The notes below the pieces were generated by a model, which ran no database searches, was not told where the DNA came from, and saw only the letters and a list, made by a program, of their open reading frames with translations. A stretch of 39,582 nucleotides of DNA, from positions 1-39,582 of the forward strand of contig NZ_JACJTD010000060.1 of NCBI RefSeq assembly GCF_014698505.1, written 5' to 3'. The first letter of the stretch is position 1, and every line of letters starts with the position of its first letter. Shown piece by piece: positions 24,617-32,016 of the stretch. Origin of the DNA: Nostoc foliaceum FACHB-393. GTDB lineage: Bacteria; Cyanobacteriota; Cyanobacteriia; Cyanobacteriales; Nostocaceae. The translations under genes were made by a program, and so were the position numbers.

Positions 24617-26719
24617 TTAAGATGTCTGTAACTTGTGCGAAAACTTCAAGATGATGAACTCAGCGGGACGTACTACCGCCATGCCAATTTCCACATTCAT
24701 TCTGCCTTCAAGAATATCTTGTGCGGTCATTGTTGTACCCAAACCACATTTCACAAAAAATGCATCTTTGGGAGTAGCACCAGCTAAAGCCCCTTCCCGC
24801 CATTTCTGTGTTAAGTAGCTTTCAATCATGCCGCGAGTTTTCACCCAAGTGTTAGCATTATTGGGTTCAAATACTGCCCAATATGTGGATTTTTTCACGC
24901 TTTCTTCCACCATATTGAAGAATCTTCGCACAGGAACATAGCGCCATTCGTTATCGTTCCCGGCTAGGGTACGCGCTCCCCAAACTAATGTACCTTTGCC
25001 CATAAACGCACGAATAGCATTAATGGATTTACCTGTTGTTGCATCTACATTGAGAACATCCTGTCTGGCGTTATCGAGTCTAATCATCGGTTCGATTACA
25101 CTAGCTAGGCTGACATTAGCTGGCGCTTTCCACACGCCACGATTATTGTCAGTCGTTGCATAAACTCCCACCACTGCACCGCTTGGCGGTAGCTTAACAA
25201 AGTGTTCTTTCAGCACACTCTTGACGAAGTTGTAAAGTGCGGTGTTAGATGTTTTGAAAGTATCAAGGCTTGCTTGACTACCACTGCCACCAGTGAGGGA
25301 AATAGTAGGAGCAGAAGCATAACCTGTGCCGCCCTTGGTGACTGCGATCGCCGTAACTGCACCAGCAGATACGGTTGCTGTGGCTGTAGCACCACTACCA
25401 CCGCCACCAGTGATTTCAACAGTAGGAGCAGAAGCATAACCTGTGCCCCCTGAATCGACTGCGATCGAAGTCACTTTCCCAGGAGATACGGTTGCTGTGG
25501 CTGTAGCACCTGTACCACCACCACCAGTAAAGGAAATAGTAGGAGCAGTGGTGTAGCCTGTACCCCCTGAATCGATTGTGATACCTGTAACCCCACCAAT
25601 GGTTGCTGTGGCTGTAGCACCTGTACCACCACCATCAGTAAAGGAAATAGTAGGAGCAGTGGTGTAGCCTGTACCCCCTGAATCGATTGTGATCTTGTCA
25701 ACTGCACCGCCAGATACAGTTGCTGTGGCTGTAGCACCTGTACCACCGCCTCCAGTCAAGACGACGGTAGGAGCAGAGGTATAGCCTGTACCGCCAGTAG
25801 TAATTGTGATACCTGTAACCACCCCAGGAGATAAGGTTGCTCTAGCTGTAGCACCTGTACCAGCACCTCCAGTCAAGACGACGGTAGGAGCAGAGGTATA
25901 GCCTGTGCCGGCTGAATCGATTGTAATCTTGTCAACTTTACCAACAGGAGATATGGTTGCTATGACTGTAGCACCAGCAGCCGGTGGGGGGGTGACTTTC
26001 GCATTTGTTTCACCATCGTTCAGATAAAAGTTAATTGTGGTTGTCACGAACGGATAATAGGCTGCACCATATTTGAGGTTGTTGTTGCCAAAATATACCC
26101 GGTTAGTGCTAAGTTGATTTGCATCTAAGTTGGTTTTCCCATCATAAATGTCAAAAATAGCAAAGCGATCGCCTAGTTGAGCGCATTGTGTCAGCACCGC
26201 CTGCACCAAAGTCTGATATTCTTCGGCTGTACTCAGTTTCACTGCTTCGGGAATCACAATTAGCGTTGGCTCATCTTCCAGCGCCAAAACATTTAACCCA
26301 TTTTGCAAACCGAAAGAACTTGCATCTCCGGTCAAGTTGATAACGGGTGAATTCTTATTATAAGTGCCAACTGAAATGATGTAGCACTGTCCACCGCCAT
26401 TATCAAAAAATATTTTGACGCTGTAATATAGCAAGTATTTTACATCTGGTTCAATAAATAAACCTGCTGCAAATCCGCCTGCACTACCATTAACAATAGT
26501 AATTTTAATCTCATCATCTTTTGGATAACCAAAATACTGTTCGTACTCTTTGAGTGAGTAAATCTTACTCGGTTTCAGGATCAAGTCATTATCAGCATTC
26601 TTCTTAGCAATCTCAGTATAGCCAATAAAAGCCGGAATAGCTGTTTCCACTTCTGCCACCGACGGTGGAAAAACTGATATTTCTTCTACGTAAACGCCTG
26701 GAGTTTTGTACGTTGGCAT
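24617..26719 (-). CDS. cis2: CIS sheath protein (Cis2), 700 aa, with Gly/Thr-rich repeat insertion
   Basis: The contractile sheath subunit. The N-terminus (MPTYKTPGVYVEEISVFPPS; then VETAIPAFIGYTE, about 25-37) and the C-terminus (GTLVWGARTLAGNDNEWRYV; later AEFIILKFSHKL) carry the phage-tail-sheath family signatures, and FFDNGGGQCYIISVG (about 104-118) is also typical. Unlike normal sheath proteins of about 450-480 residues, residues about 243-485 are a block of six repeats of about 37-39 residues, each with GTGY-x-x-AP then GGGGTGATATA. Removing it leaves a sheath of normal length. There is no strong ribosome site. It follows the 330-aa gene by 12 nt. It is the only sheath gene seen. Confidence 0.92.
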   Translation of the reverse strand: MPTYKTPGVYVEEISVFPPSVAEVETAIPAFIGYTEIAKKNADNDLILKPSKIYSLKEYEQYFGYPKDDEIKITIVNGSAGGFAAGLFIEPDVKYLLYYSVKIFFDNGGGQCYIISVGTYNKNSPVINLTGDASSFGLQNGLNVLALEDEPTLIVIPEAVKLSTAEEYQTLVQAVLTQCAQLGDRFAIFDIYDGKTNLDANQLSTNRVYFGNNNLKYGAAYYPFVTTTINFYLNDGETNAKVTPPPAAGATVIATISPVGKVDKITIDSAGTGYTSAPTVVLTGGAGTGATARATLSPGVVTGITITTGGTGYTSAPTVVLTGGGGTGATATATVSGGAVDKITIDSGGTGYTTAPTISFTDGGGTGATATATIGGVTGITIDSGGTGYTTAPTISFTGGGGTGATATATVSPGKVTSIAVDSGGTGYASAPTVEITGGGGSGATATATVSAGAVTAIAVTKGGTGYASAPTISLTGGSGSQASLDTFKTSNTALYNFVKSVLKEHFVKLPPSGAVVGVYATTDNNRGVWKAPANVSLASVIEPMIRLDNARQDVLNVDATTGKSINAIRAFMGKGTLVWGARTLAGNDNEWRYVPVRRFFNMVEESVKKSTYWAVFEPNNANTWVKTRGMIESYLTQKWREGALAGATPKDAFFVKCGLGTTMTAQDILEGRMNVEIGMAVVRPAEFIILKFSHKLQTS
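25265..25990. repeat. Tandem repeats (111-117 bp) encoding GTGY-AP motifs in the sheath gene
   Basis: On the plus strand the phrases ATAGTAGGAGCA, TAGCCTGTACC or TAACCTGTGCC, and GTTGCTGTGGCTGTAGCACC recur about every 111-117 bases, six times, plus a partial unit at the 3' end (about 25960-25990). Units differ by a few bases and by small in-frame length changes (one lacks two codons), as in repeats that expand and contract by slippage or unequal exchange. All are in the sheath reading frame. Confidence 0.9.
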
Positions 26720-26731
26720 AATTTTAAATGT

Positions 26732-27724
26732 TTATAGTTTTGCAAGTTGAATAATTATCTCTGCATTTGCTTTCTCTGCACTCGGTTGAGGTAAGTGCCC
26801 AATCAGCACATCACCATTCTTCTGCAACTGAATTTTCCGGCGTGCTTTTTCCTGTCGCTTTATTGTCTCGGATTTAAAAAGCACTACGCTTGTATTAGCA
26901 TTACTTAATAATACTGGTATTTCTGCTAATAATTCTTTCTTGAATATCACTGCCGATCGCCCGTCTTCTGTAAAGCCATTATCTAACACAGAGAGTTGGT
27001 CAACTTCTGCTTCTTTAGGAACAACTAAGTAGTATTTTAATGTTTCTGTTTTGGGATTAAAATTGATAGCAAATTCTGGTGTATTACTAGTATAAAAGTT
27101 ACTATCAATTTTAATTTCAATCAAACTAAAAATACCTTGCTGCTGCAATTCAGCATTTGAATAATAAAGACTTGTTTCGAGATTGTTTGGATAAGATTTC
27201 TCTATGCTGTACAGACCAGGTGCTTGCCCAGTCAGATTGTAAGTAACCGTTGAACGGTTGTTTGTGGCATTGATGGTATCTGTTTGCAGGACTTGATTAT
27301 TGGTATTTTTCAATGTCACCATTACAGGTCGGGTATCATTGGTTAGCGAATGACTAAATACATGCCCTACCAACGAGATTTCTTTTACTACATCTAGTTG
27401 ATTGAGATTAGTGGAATTACTGTAGAGAGGAGTGTATGAACTGATATCAAAATCCAAATCAGTAAAGTTGGCAAAAAAAGGATTTTGCAACTTTAAGCCG
27501 AAGCGCAGGGTTTCGCTAACGATGGAAGCTACAGGCGCGTTAGCTTCGTCTGCTTCAAATAATACATACAATTTGCGATCGCAGATTTTAGTTATCAGCT
27601 TCCCGTTTCTCAGCAGTTGTGCAGTATCAGCAGGTATCATAAAACTAAAGTCTTGAGAGCCTTGGCTGGCTTCACTATAGTAATTATGCAAGATTGCAAC
27701 TGTAAATAATATACTGAACTGCAT
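26732..27724 (-). CDS. Conserved CIS-associated protein of unknown function, 330 aa
   Basis: The start is the ATG at 27724 (MQFSILFTVAILHNYYSEAS), 2 nt after the stop of the DUF4255 gene; the frame upstream of it overlaps that gene and is not used. The opening ILHNYYSE, then FSFMIPADTAQLLRNGKLIT (about 28-47), occurs in CIS loci of Bacteroidetes and cyanobacteria between the cap gene and the sheath gene. Residues 50-300 look beta-rich, with an Ig-like feel (STVTYNLTGQAPGLYSIE). The hydrophobic start could be a strand or a weak signal; no clear cleavage site is visible. Possible role in the cap or sheath terminator complex, by position only. Confidence 0.7.
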   Translation of the reverse strand: MQFSILFTVAILHNYYSEASQGSQDFSFMIPADTAQLLRNGKLITKICDRKLYVLFEADEANAPVASIVSETLRFGLKLQNPFFANFTDLDFDISSYTPLYSNSTNLNQLDVVKEISLVGHVFSHSLTNDTRPVMVTLKNTNNQVLQTDTINATNNRSTVTYNLTGQAPGLYSIEKSYPNNLETSLYYSNAELQQQGIFSLIEIKIDSNFYTSNTPEFAINFNPKTETLKYYLVVPKEAEVDQLSVLDNGFTEDGRSAVIFKKELLAEIPVLLSNANTSVVLFKSETIKRQEKARRKIQLQKNGDVLIGHLPQPSAEKANAEIIIQLAKL

Positions 27725-27726
27725 GG

Positions 27727-28296
27727 TTATTTGCTGTGAATATTTGTGTTGATTGTGATGATTGGAGACTGGATAGTTGTTTGCACCTCGCTCTGTATAA
27801 CTACCATCCGTACCTTGTATATCACAGATGGCAGCTGTTTCCCACCAACAAAAGCCCATACTTGGTTTAATTGCTCATAGCTGAGAGATTGCATCTCTAC
27901 TACTAATTTTTCAATGCGTGGGTCAAGTGCAGGATATTCTACTGAGGAAAAAAAAGGATGCGATTGAAAGTAAGTCAATACATAAGATATATACTTTAAT
28001 GCTTGATCATATTGTTTAAAGTTAGCAGCAAAGAGTATATGCAGGTTAAGTTTTAAATCAGGCTCTAAGACTATATGTTGTCCTTTTGTATATCTGTACT
28101 CAGAATGTTGAGATTTGAAGATGCGTTCCTCTTCTATGTTGATGATGCTAGCACCAATATGATCTGACTCAATAGCATATTTGCCTGTTTCATCTACCAA
28201 GTTACTTATATTCACTTCTCCCATGCTTGAACCTGTTTGCGTTAACAAGTAAGTATTAAACTCATCTTTTAGAAACTTAAGTACAATGTCCAGCAT
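27727..28296 (-). CDS. cis16: DUF4255 cap/tail terminator protein (Cis16/Pvc16-like), 189 aa
   Basis: The N-terminus MLDIVLKFLKDEFNTYLLTQ, followed by VNISNLVDETGKYA (about 28-41), is the DUF4255 (Pvc16 N-terminal) pattern. The central strand LNLHILFAANFKQYDQALKY and following helix are also typical. Family members cap the distal end of tube and sheath. It is the first gene of the CIS row, preceded by 173 bases without a gene. No clear ribosome binding sequence precedes the ATG at 28296. The next gene starts 2 nt after its stop. Confidence 0.88.
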   Translation of the reverse strand: MLDIVLKFLKDEFNTYLLTQTGSSMGEVNISNLVDETGKYAIESDHIGASIINIEEERIFKSQHSEYRYTKGQHIVLEPDLKLNLHILFAANFKQYDQALKYISYVLTYFQSHPFFSSVEYPALDPRIEKLVVEMQSLSYEQLNQVWAFVGGKQLPSVIYKVRMVVIQSEVQTTIQSPIITINTNIHSK

Positions 28297-28469
28297 ACTT
28301 GTTTAAAGGAGTTGCTTTAATAGAACTTTTGAATAGAATGATACCTTGATCCTATAATGGTTTAAGAGTGTGATATAAAACTTGACCTTTCAAATTTTAA
28401 AATAACTTTTTAAAGAAATGTGAAAACAATAAAAAATATTACGAATTAGATGATTTTTTGATTTTTCTG
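28297..28469 (-). promoter_or_regulatory. Likely promoter region of the CIS operon
   Basis: These 173 AT-rich bases precede the first CIS gene. On the minus strand a TATAGG near 28352-28357 and a TATATC near 28373-28378 are possible -10 elements, but neither has a good -35 partner, so I cannot set the start site. A cyanobacterial regulator could replace the -35. No terminator is visible between the NACHT remnant upstream and the CIS genes, so read-through from it is possible. Confidence 0.35.
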
Positions 28470-29306
28470 TTAAGTCCTAAGAGGTTTAACTAGAATTATG
28501 GTCAAAGTGGGAATACATGGGTTTGTACATCTTCTTTCTACCCAAATATTGCTCAGAAATGAGCCCGATTGAACTGAACCAATCCGATCTAAACTTTGGT
28601 AACTGGAATGATTTGTTGTAAAGTCTTGCCACAAATCCTCAAGTTCCGACCTGCGACTATTGCTAACTCCTTCTAAAATATTGACATCGACAAATAAATG
28701 AGCCAAAGAAACTCCACGGTTTATTCCCCAAAGTGGCATCGTACTATGCAAACTTTGAATGTTATCATGCAGTCTCTCACGCACTTTTTGCACTAGAACA
28801 TCAATCGATTTCCTACCAGTTACAGCCGAAGAGAGCGATCGCAGATCAAGTAGAGGACGCAAATTATCGATACGTTGTTGTATATCTACACCTACTCGCG
28901 ACCGCACATATTCCAATAATGTCCATAGTGCTTGTTTTCCCAGAGCTACTTCACCATAATCTGCAAGCTTACACAACATATCTGGAATAAAACTTGCCAC
29001 AGCACCACTCCAATTAATATGTTGCAACACAGGTGCATCATTGCCTAAAGCTAAAACTAAAAATGGGCGGCGGCTTCTCTCATCTTCCAAAAAAGGACGC
29101 AATAAATTCACCAACTCATTGAGAGTCTTAGGTTCTAATTTGAGGTTTTGAATGTTTTTAACATTGGACTGCCCAAAGTGAATATTGTAGACATTATCCC
29201 CAAGTTGCCCAGCGTTTACTGTGTCAGCATTAATCAAACTACCACCAAACTGTGCATTTCGTAAGTCATTGTTATTAACTTGCTTTGAGTTTTCTGAGTC
29301 CGACAT
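28470..29306 (-). pseudogene. Truncated NACHT-family (STAND) protein, 278 aa, no P-loop
   Basis: The N-terminal part contains the effector-associated-type region LNELVNLLRPFLEDERSRRP (about 61-80), then INWSGAVASFIPDMLCKLAD and ALWTLLEYVRSRVGVDIQQR (about 125-144). It continues with the linker preceding the NTPase domain in cyanobacterial NACHT proteins: VQKVRERLHDNIQSLHSTMP (about 169-188), VDVNILEGV, then LDRIGSVQ (about 240-247). In the full family a P-loop (GKPGAGKTT) follows about 30 residues later. Here the frame instead ends after 31 unrelated residues, so no ATPase, leucine-rich or TPR part remains. Probably the remnant of an NLR-like defence gene. Confidence 0.7.
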
Positions 29307-29513
29307 GGGTTAGCTTGAGCAGTTTTAAGCGTTCTTGCTATAAATGTTACTAAAGTTCATTGTGCAGAGATAGTTATCGAAGCTGTCACTCCACTCAGTG
29401 ATTATAAAAGCGCTTTAAATTCTTAGTTAACTTTATACTACAATTACTCTATAATAGTGTTAACTACTTTGCAATAACAGTTAATTGTGAATATATCAGT
29501 GGCAATCTAAGGT
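29307..29513. other. Divergent promoter region between the NACHT remnant and the XRE gene
   Basis: These 207 bases contain no gene. The right half carries a well-formed plus-strand promoter with flanking GTTAAC boxes, annotated separately. The left half, near the start of the minus-strand NACHT remnant, shows no obvious promoter. Confidence 0.6.
29426..29464 (+). promoter_or_regulatory. Sigma-70-type promoter flanked by GTTAAC palindromes (putative operator)
   Basis: The -10 TATAAT (29450-29455) is perfect, and the -35 TTAACT (29427-29432) matches four of six with a 17-bp spacer. Transcription would start near 29462, about 58 bases before the ATG of the XRE gene. GTTAAC boxes at 29426-29431 and 29459-29464 bracket the promoter, and GTTAAT follows at 29480-29485. 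A repressor bound there would block the promoter; autoregulation by the adjacent XRE protein is inferred. Confidence 0.6.
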
Positions 29514-29519
29514 ATGCCC

Positions 29520-29741
29520 ATGAGAAATCGGATTAAGGAATTTGTTGACAGCAAAGGAATGAGCGTTTATCAGTTTTGGCAAGAAACTGGTATTAGCAGG
29601 ACTACCGCGTATAGTTTGTATAACAATTCCGCTCAGTATCTTGGCAAAGATGTTATGGATGCGATTTGCACTCGATACAACATACAACCAGATATTTTAC
29701 TGAAATGGATACCAGCCCAGGAGTTGAAAAATGGGGATTAA
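29520..29741 (+). CDS. Small XRE-family regulator, 73 aa
   Basis: Almost the whole protein is one Cro/C1-type helix-turn-helix: residues 1-65 with MRNRIKEFVDSKGMSVYQFW, then the recognition part GISRTTAYSLYNN and the closing helix MDAICTRYNIQPDILLKWIP. I chose the ATG at 29520 because AAGG lies about seven bases before it; an ATG two codons earlier is too close to that site. It overlaps the next gene by 11 nt, so they are co-translated. Likely regulator of the GIY-YIG pair and of itself. Confidence 0.8.
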   Translation: MRNRIKEFVDSKGMSVYQFWQETGISRTTAYSLYNNSAQYLGKDVMDAICTRYNIQPDILLKWIPAQELKNGD

Positions 29742-30258
29742 TCCTGCTACTATCGATTTTCTTGCTTTACCTTCAGTATCTCTTCAGGAGCGATCACAGT
29801 TACCTAGCCAGCCTTGTATTTACTTCGCTATCGACCTTGATGGACAAATTCAATACATTGGGCGATCAATTAATCCGAAGGCGAGATGGGCTTTACACCA
29901 CAAGTATCCTGAACTGCATGAGATAGGTGGCATTCGGCTCTCCTACTTACATATAGATGATGTATCTTTACTCTCTCAAATAGAAGCAGCTTTAATTGCC
30001 TGGTTTAATCCACCGCTCAATCAAACCACGAATTTGAACCCATTTGCAAGTGGGATGTTGGGTTTAAGGCTAAGGGTAGGAAAAAGAGCAGAAGAAATAG
30101 CCGTGGAGCTTGGCGTTGCCGTCTCTACGGTTCGGAATTGGGATCAATTAAAAACAGCTCCCCGGATGACTCCTGTGGGACTTCAAAAACTTATGCAGGT
30201 GTACAAGTGTACTTTTGATGAACTAGTTCAGGCGGAACTGGAGTCTGAAAATGCTTAA
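29731..30258 (+). CDS. GIY-YIG / helix-turn-helix fusion protein 1, 175 aa
   Basis: Residues 25-100 form a compact GIY-YIG nuclease-like domain: CIYFAI (29-34, Cys replacing the usual Gly), QYIGRSINP (41-49) with the catalytic Arg 45, then Glu 85 in SQIEAALIAWFNPPLN and Asn 97. Residues 112-160 form an HTH (AEEIAVELGVAVSTVRNW, typical of XRE or MerR-like recognition). The key catalytic residues are kept, so nicking or cutting of DNA directed by the HTH is possible. GGAG six to ten bases upstream supports the ATG at 29731. It overlaps the next, paralogous gene by 8 nt. Confidence 0.75.
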   Translation: MGINPATIDFLALPSVSLQERSQLPSQPCIYFAIDLDGQIQYIGRSINPKARWALHHKYPELHEIGGIRLSYLHIDDVSLLSQIEAALIAWFNPPLNQTTNLNPFASGMLGLRLRVGKRAEEIAVELGVAVSTVRNWDQLKTAPRMTPVGLQKLMQVYKCTFDELVQAELESENA

Positions 30259-30793
30259 CCCCCAGGCTATTAATCCTCTTGTTTTGCCTTCAGTTTCTTT
30301 AAAAGAGCGATCGCAGCTACCAACAACGCCATGCATTTATTTCGCTATTGATAGCAATGAGGTAGTGCAGTACATAGGGCGATCAATCAATCCTGCTCAA
30401 AGGTGGGTAAGTCATCACAAGCGACAAGCATTGAGTAATCACACTGGTGTAAGAATAGCTTATTTGGAAGTAGAGGTTAATTTATTACACTGGGTTGAAT
30501 TGGCTCTTATTAGATGGTTCAATCCACCTCTGAATTACTCTGTTGAATTCAACGAGCTAAATTCATGCGATGGATACGTGTCTAGGATTGCAAAACTCAG
30601 AGAGGAAAAGAATTTGACTCAAAGGCAGATAGCTGAGGCGCTGGGGCTTGATGTCTCGACGGTTCGCAACTGGGAAAAAAGCCGTGATGGAGTCAAAATG
30701 TTCGTTCGAGTTGCAAAACTTTGTGAGTTATTAAATTGTGAGCCAAAAGACCTTTATGAAGCTGTAGAGCCTGAAGAAGATGCTGAATTATGA
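30251..30793 (+). CDS. GIY-YIG / helix-turn-helix fusion protein 2, 180 aa
   Basis: A paralogue of the preceding gene: both start near PSVSL-x-ERSQLP and share CIYFAID, YIGRSINP, RW-x-x-HHK and RWFNPPLN/AWFNPPLN. GIY-YIG core: CIY 28-30, YIG 41-43, Arg 44, Glu 83, Asn 95. The C-terminal domain (about 108-165) is a clear XRE HTH: LREEKNLTQRQIAEALGLDV, then STVRNWEKS and a closing helix with LCELLNCEPKDLYEA. The HTH is better conserved than in copy 1. The start overlaps the end of copy 1 by 8 nt. Tandem duplication of a nuclease-HTH fusion is the natural explanation. Confidence 0.78.
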   Translation: MLNPQAINPLVLPSVSLKERSQLPTTPCIYFAIDSNEVVQYIGRSINPAQRWVSHHKRQALSNHTGVRIAYLEVEVNLLHWVELALIRWFNPPLNYSVEFNELNSCDGYVSRIAKLREEKNLTQRQIAEALGLDVSTVRNWEKSRDGVKMFVRVAKLCELLNCEPKDLYEAVEPEEDAEL

Positions 30794-30939
30794 ATGCGTT
30801 CATCTTCTTTCTATGCCTTCACCGTCTCTCAATAAGCAATGCCTGCGGCAGGCTAAGTCTAAACAGTTGTCAGTTACATCCAACATTTACGTTGCAATCA
30901 ACTTAAAGCAAGTAGCATCGGATTAAAGGAGGTGGAAGT

Positions 30940-31932
30940 ATGAACCAACCACCTTCTAGAAGACGGAAAAAAGCTACCCCTGCCGCATCTGATGACAGCA
31001 CATTACCAAATGACCTTGCAGAAGAGAATATCTCCCCTCAAGAAAACCCAGCCTTAGCAATAATTGATGTTACTGCTGTTGAAATTCCTGAATTAACCGA
31101 GCAGGAAATTAGCGATCGCTTGTACTTGGAGAGGAAAGTGGAACGGGCGTTTTTTGAAGCAGGGAAGGCTTTGATGGAACTCCGCGATCGCAGACTATAT
31201 CGTTCCACGCACAAAACCTTTGAGGAGTATTGCCGTTCACGGTTTGGTTATACACGAATGGCAGCAACCTATAAAATTGCTGCCGCGACAGTTATGGAGA
31301 ATTTGTCAACCATTGGTTTACAGAATGCGGAAATAACCACAGATGGTTTACAACCTACAAAAATGTCAACCATTGGTTTACAAAATGTCGAAATGTCAAC
31401 CATTGGTTTACAAATACTGCCGACAAACGAACGTCAAGTACGCCCCTTGGTTGCCCTAGAGCCAGAAGTCCAGCGCACTGCATGGCAGCAGGCAGTGCAA
31501 GTTGCGGGCGGGAAAGTGCCAACTGGTAGAATTGTCAAAGATGTTGTACAGCGCATCATGGAGCGAACACAAGTACCCAATACCTACCAAATTGGCGAGG
31601 TGTGCCAAATACTAGCAAAGGACAACCCCGAACTCAGAGGCAAAGGTGGATGTTGGGCAATTGTCAGCGCAATAAATAACTTTAGTTGCAGTGTGAGAAT
31701 GTGGAATGGCGAGTACGCCATTGGGTTGCAGCACCTCAAATCTTACAATTACCTGCCTGCCGAGTGTGAGCAGATGCGGGTGATTTGTGATCGCATCGGT
31801 CGGGTGTATTCGAGTGGGCTGGAGGAGTCGGTGCAGAAGTTTTTGGAGATGCTGGGGAAGCTGAATCGGGCTTATTTGACGGATTTGGAAGAGAAAGTAT
31901 TGAGTCTTCTGGAGTTGGAAATCATACCATAA
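30940..31932 (+). CDS. Plasmid-type protein, 330 aa, intact copy with internal TIGLQ repeats
   Basis: GGAGGTGG before the ATG at 30940 is a strong ribosome site. Residues 1-50 are a charged linker; 60-118 are helical (LERKVERAFFEAGKALMELR, then TFEEYCRSRFGYTRMAATYK), resembling the HTH-like part of ParB/DUF3102-type plasmid proteins; 123-165 carry repeats of STIGLQ; 170-210 contain LPTNERQVRPLVALEPEVQR and a basic helix (GRIVKDVVQRIMER); the rest is a mixed domain (GKGGCWAIVSAINN). Such proteins are frequent on Nostoc plasmids near replication or partition genes, but the exact function is unproven. A truncated copy is at 3110 and a 25-bp scrap at 32716. Confidence 0.7.
   Translation: MNQPPSRRRKKATPAASDDSTLPNDLAEENISPQENPALAIIDVTAVEIPELTEQEISDRLYLERKVERAFFEAGKALMELRDRRLYRSTHKTFEEYCRSRFGYTRMAATYKIAAATVMENLSTIGLQNAEITTDGLQPTKMSTIGLQNVEMSTIGLQILPTNERQVRPLVALEPEVQRTAWQQAVQVAGGKVPTGRIVKDVVQRIMERTQVPNTYQIGEVCQILAKDNPELRGKGGCWAIVSAINNFSCSVRMWNGEYAIGLQHLKSYNYLPAECEQMRVICDRIGRVYSSGLEESVQKFLEMLGKLNRAYLTDLEEKVLSLLELEIIP
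31306..31414 (+). repeat. Internal repeats encoding STIGLQ in the 330-aa gene
   Basis: GTCAACCATTGGTTTACA occurs three times (about 31307, 31365, 31395) with a degenerate copy (CACAGATGGTTTACA, about 31339) between. The spacings differ (about 30 or 58 bases), all multiples close to the codon frame, so the protein shows three STIGLQ and one TTDGLQ. This points to repeat slippage within a linker of the protein. Confidence 0.8.
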
Positions 31933-31964
31933 TGCTGTAAGTGATTAATTTTGGGATTCAAGGG

Positions 31965-31984
31965 ATTCTACAAAGTAGAATTTT
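31965..31984 (+). terminator. Weak hairpin terminator after the 330-aa gene
   Basis: ATTCTAC (31965-31971), a three-base AAA loop, and GTAGAAT (31975-31981) are a perfect 7-bp stem, followed directly by TTT. The AT-rich stem and short T run make it a weak intrinsic terminator, 33 bases after the stop of the 330-aa gene. Confidence 0.45.
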
Positions 31985-32016
31985 GACTTGTGCATTTATA
32001 CAGGTAGGGTGAGATT

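Noticed and set aside
25202..25746. Open frames of 75-91 residues on both strands within the sheath repeats
   Set aside because: They are by-products of the repetitive GC-rich sequence in other frames; they lack ribosome sites and overlap a well-supported sheath gene.
25265..25990. CRISPR-like array because of regular repeats of about 111-117 bp
   Set aside because: The repeats are in frame with the sheath protein, units are not separated by unique spacers of constant size, and there are no cas genes nearby.
26732..27859. Longer start (by 45 codons) for the 330-aa CIS protein
   Set aside because: The extra part overlaps the cap gene almost completely out of frame; the ATG at 27724 lies 2 nt after the cap stop and gives the conserved opening.
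3847..28296. Prophage
   Set aside because: Tail-like genes occur, but there are no capsid, terminase, portal, lysis or integrase genes; the order and AAA+ ATPase, DUF4157 and DUF4255 genes fit a CIS.
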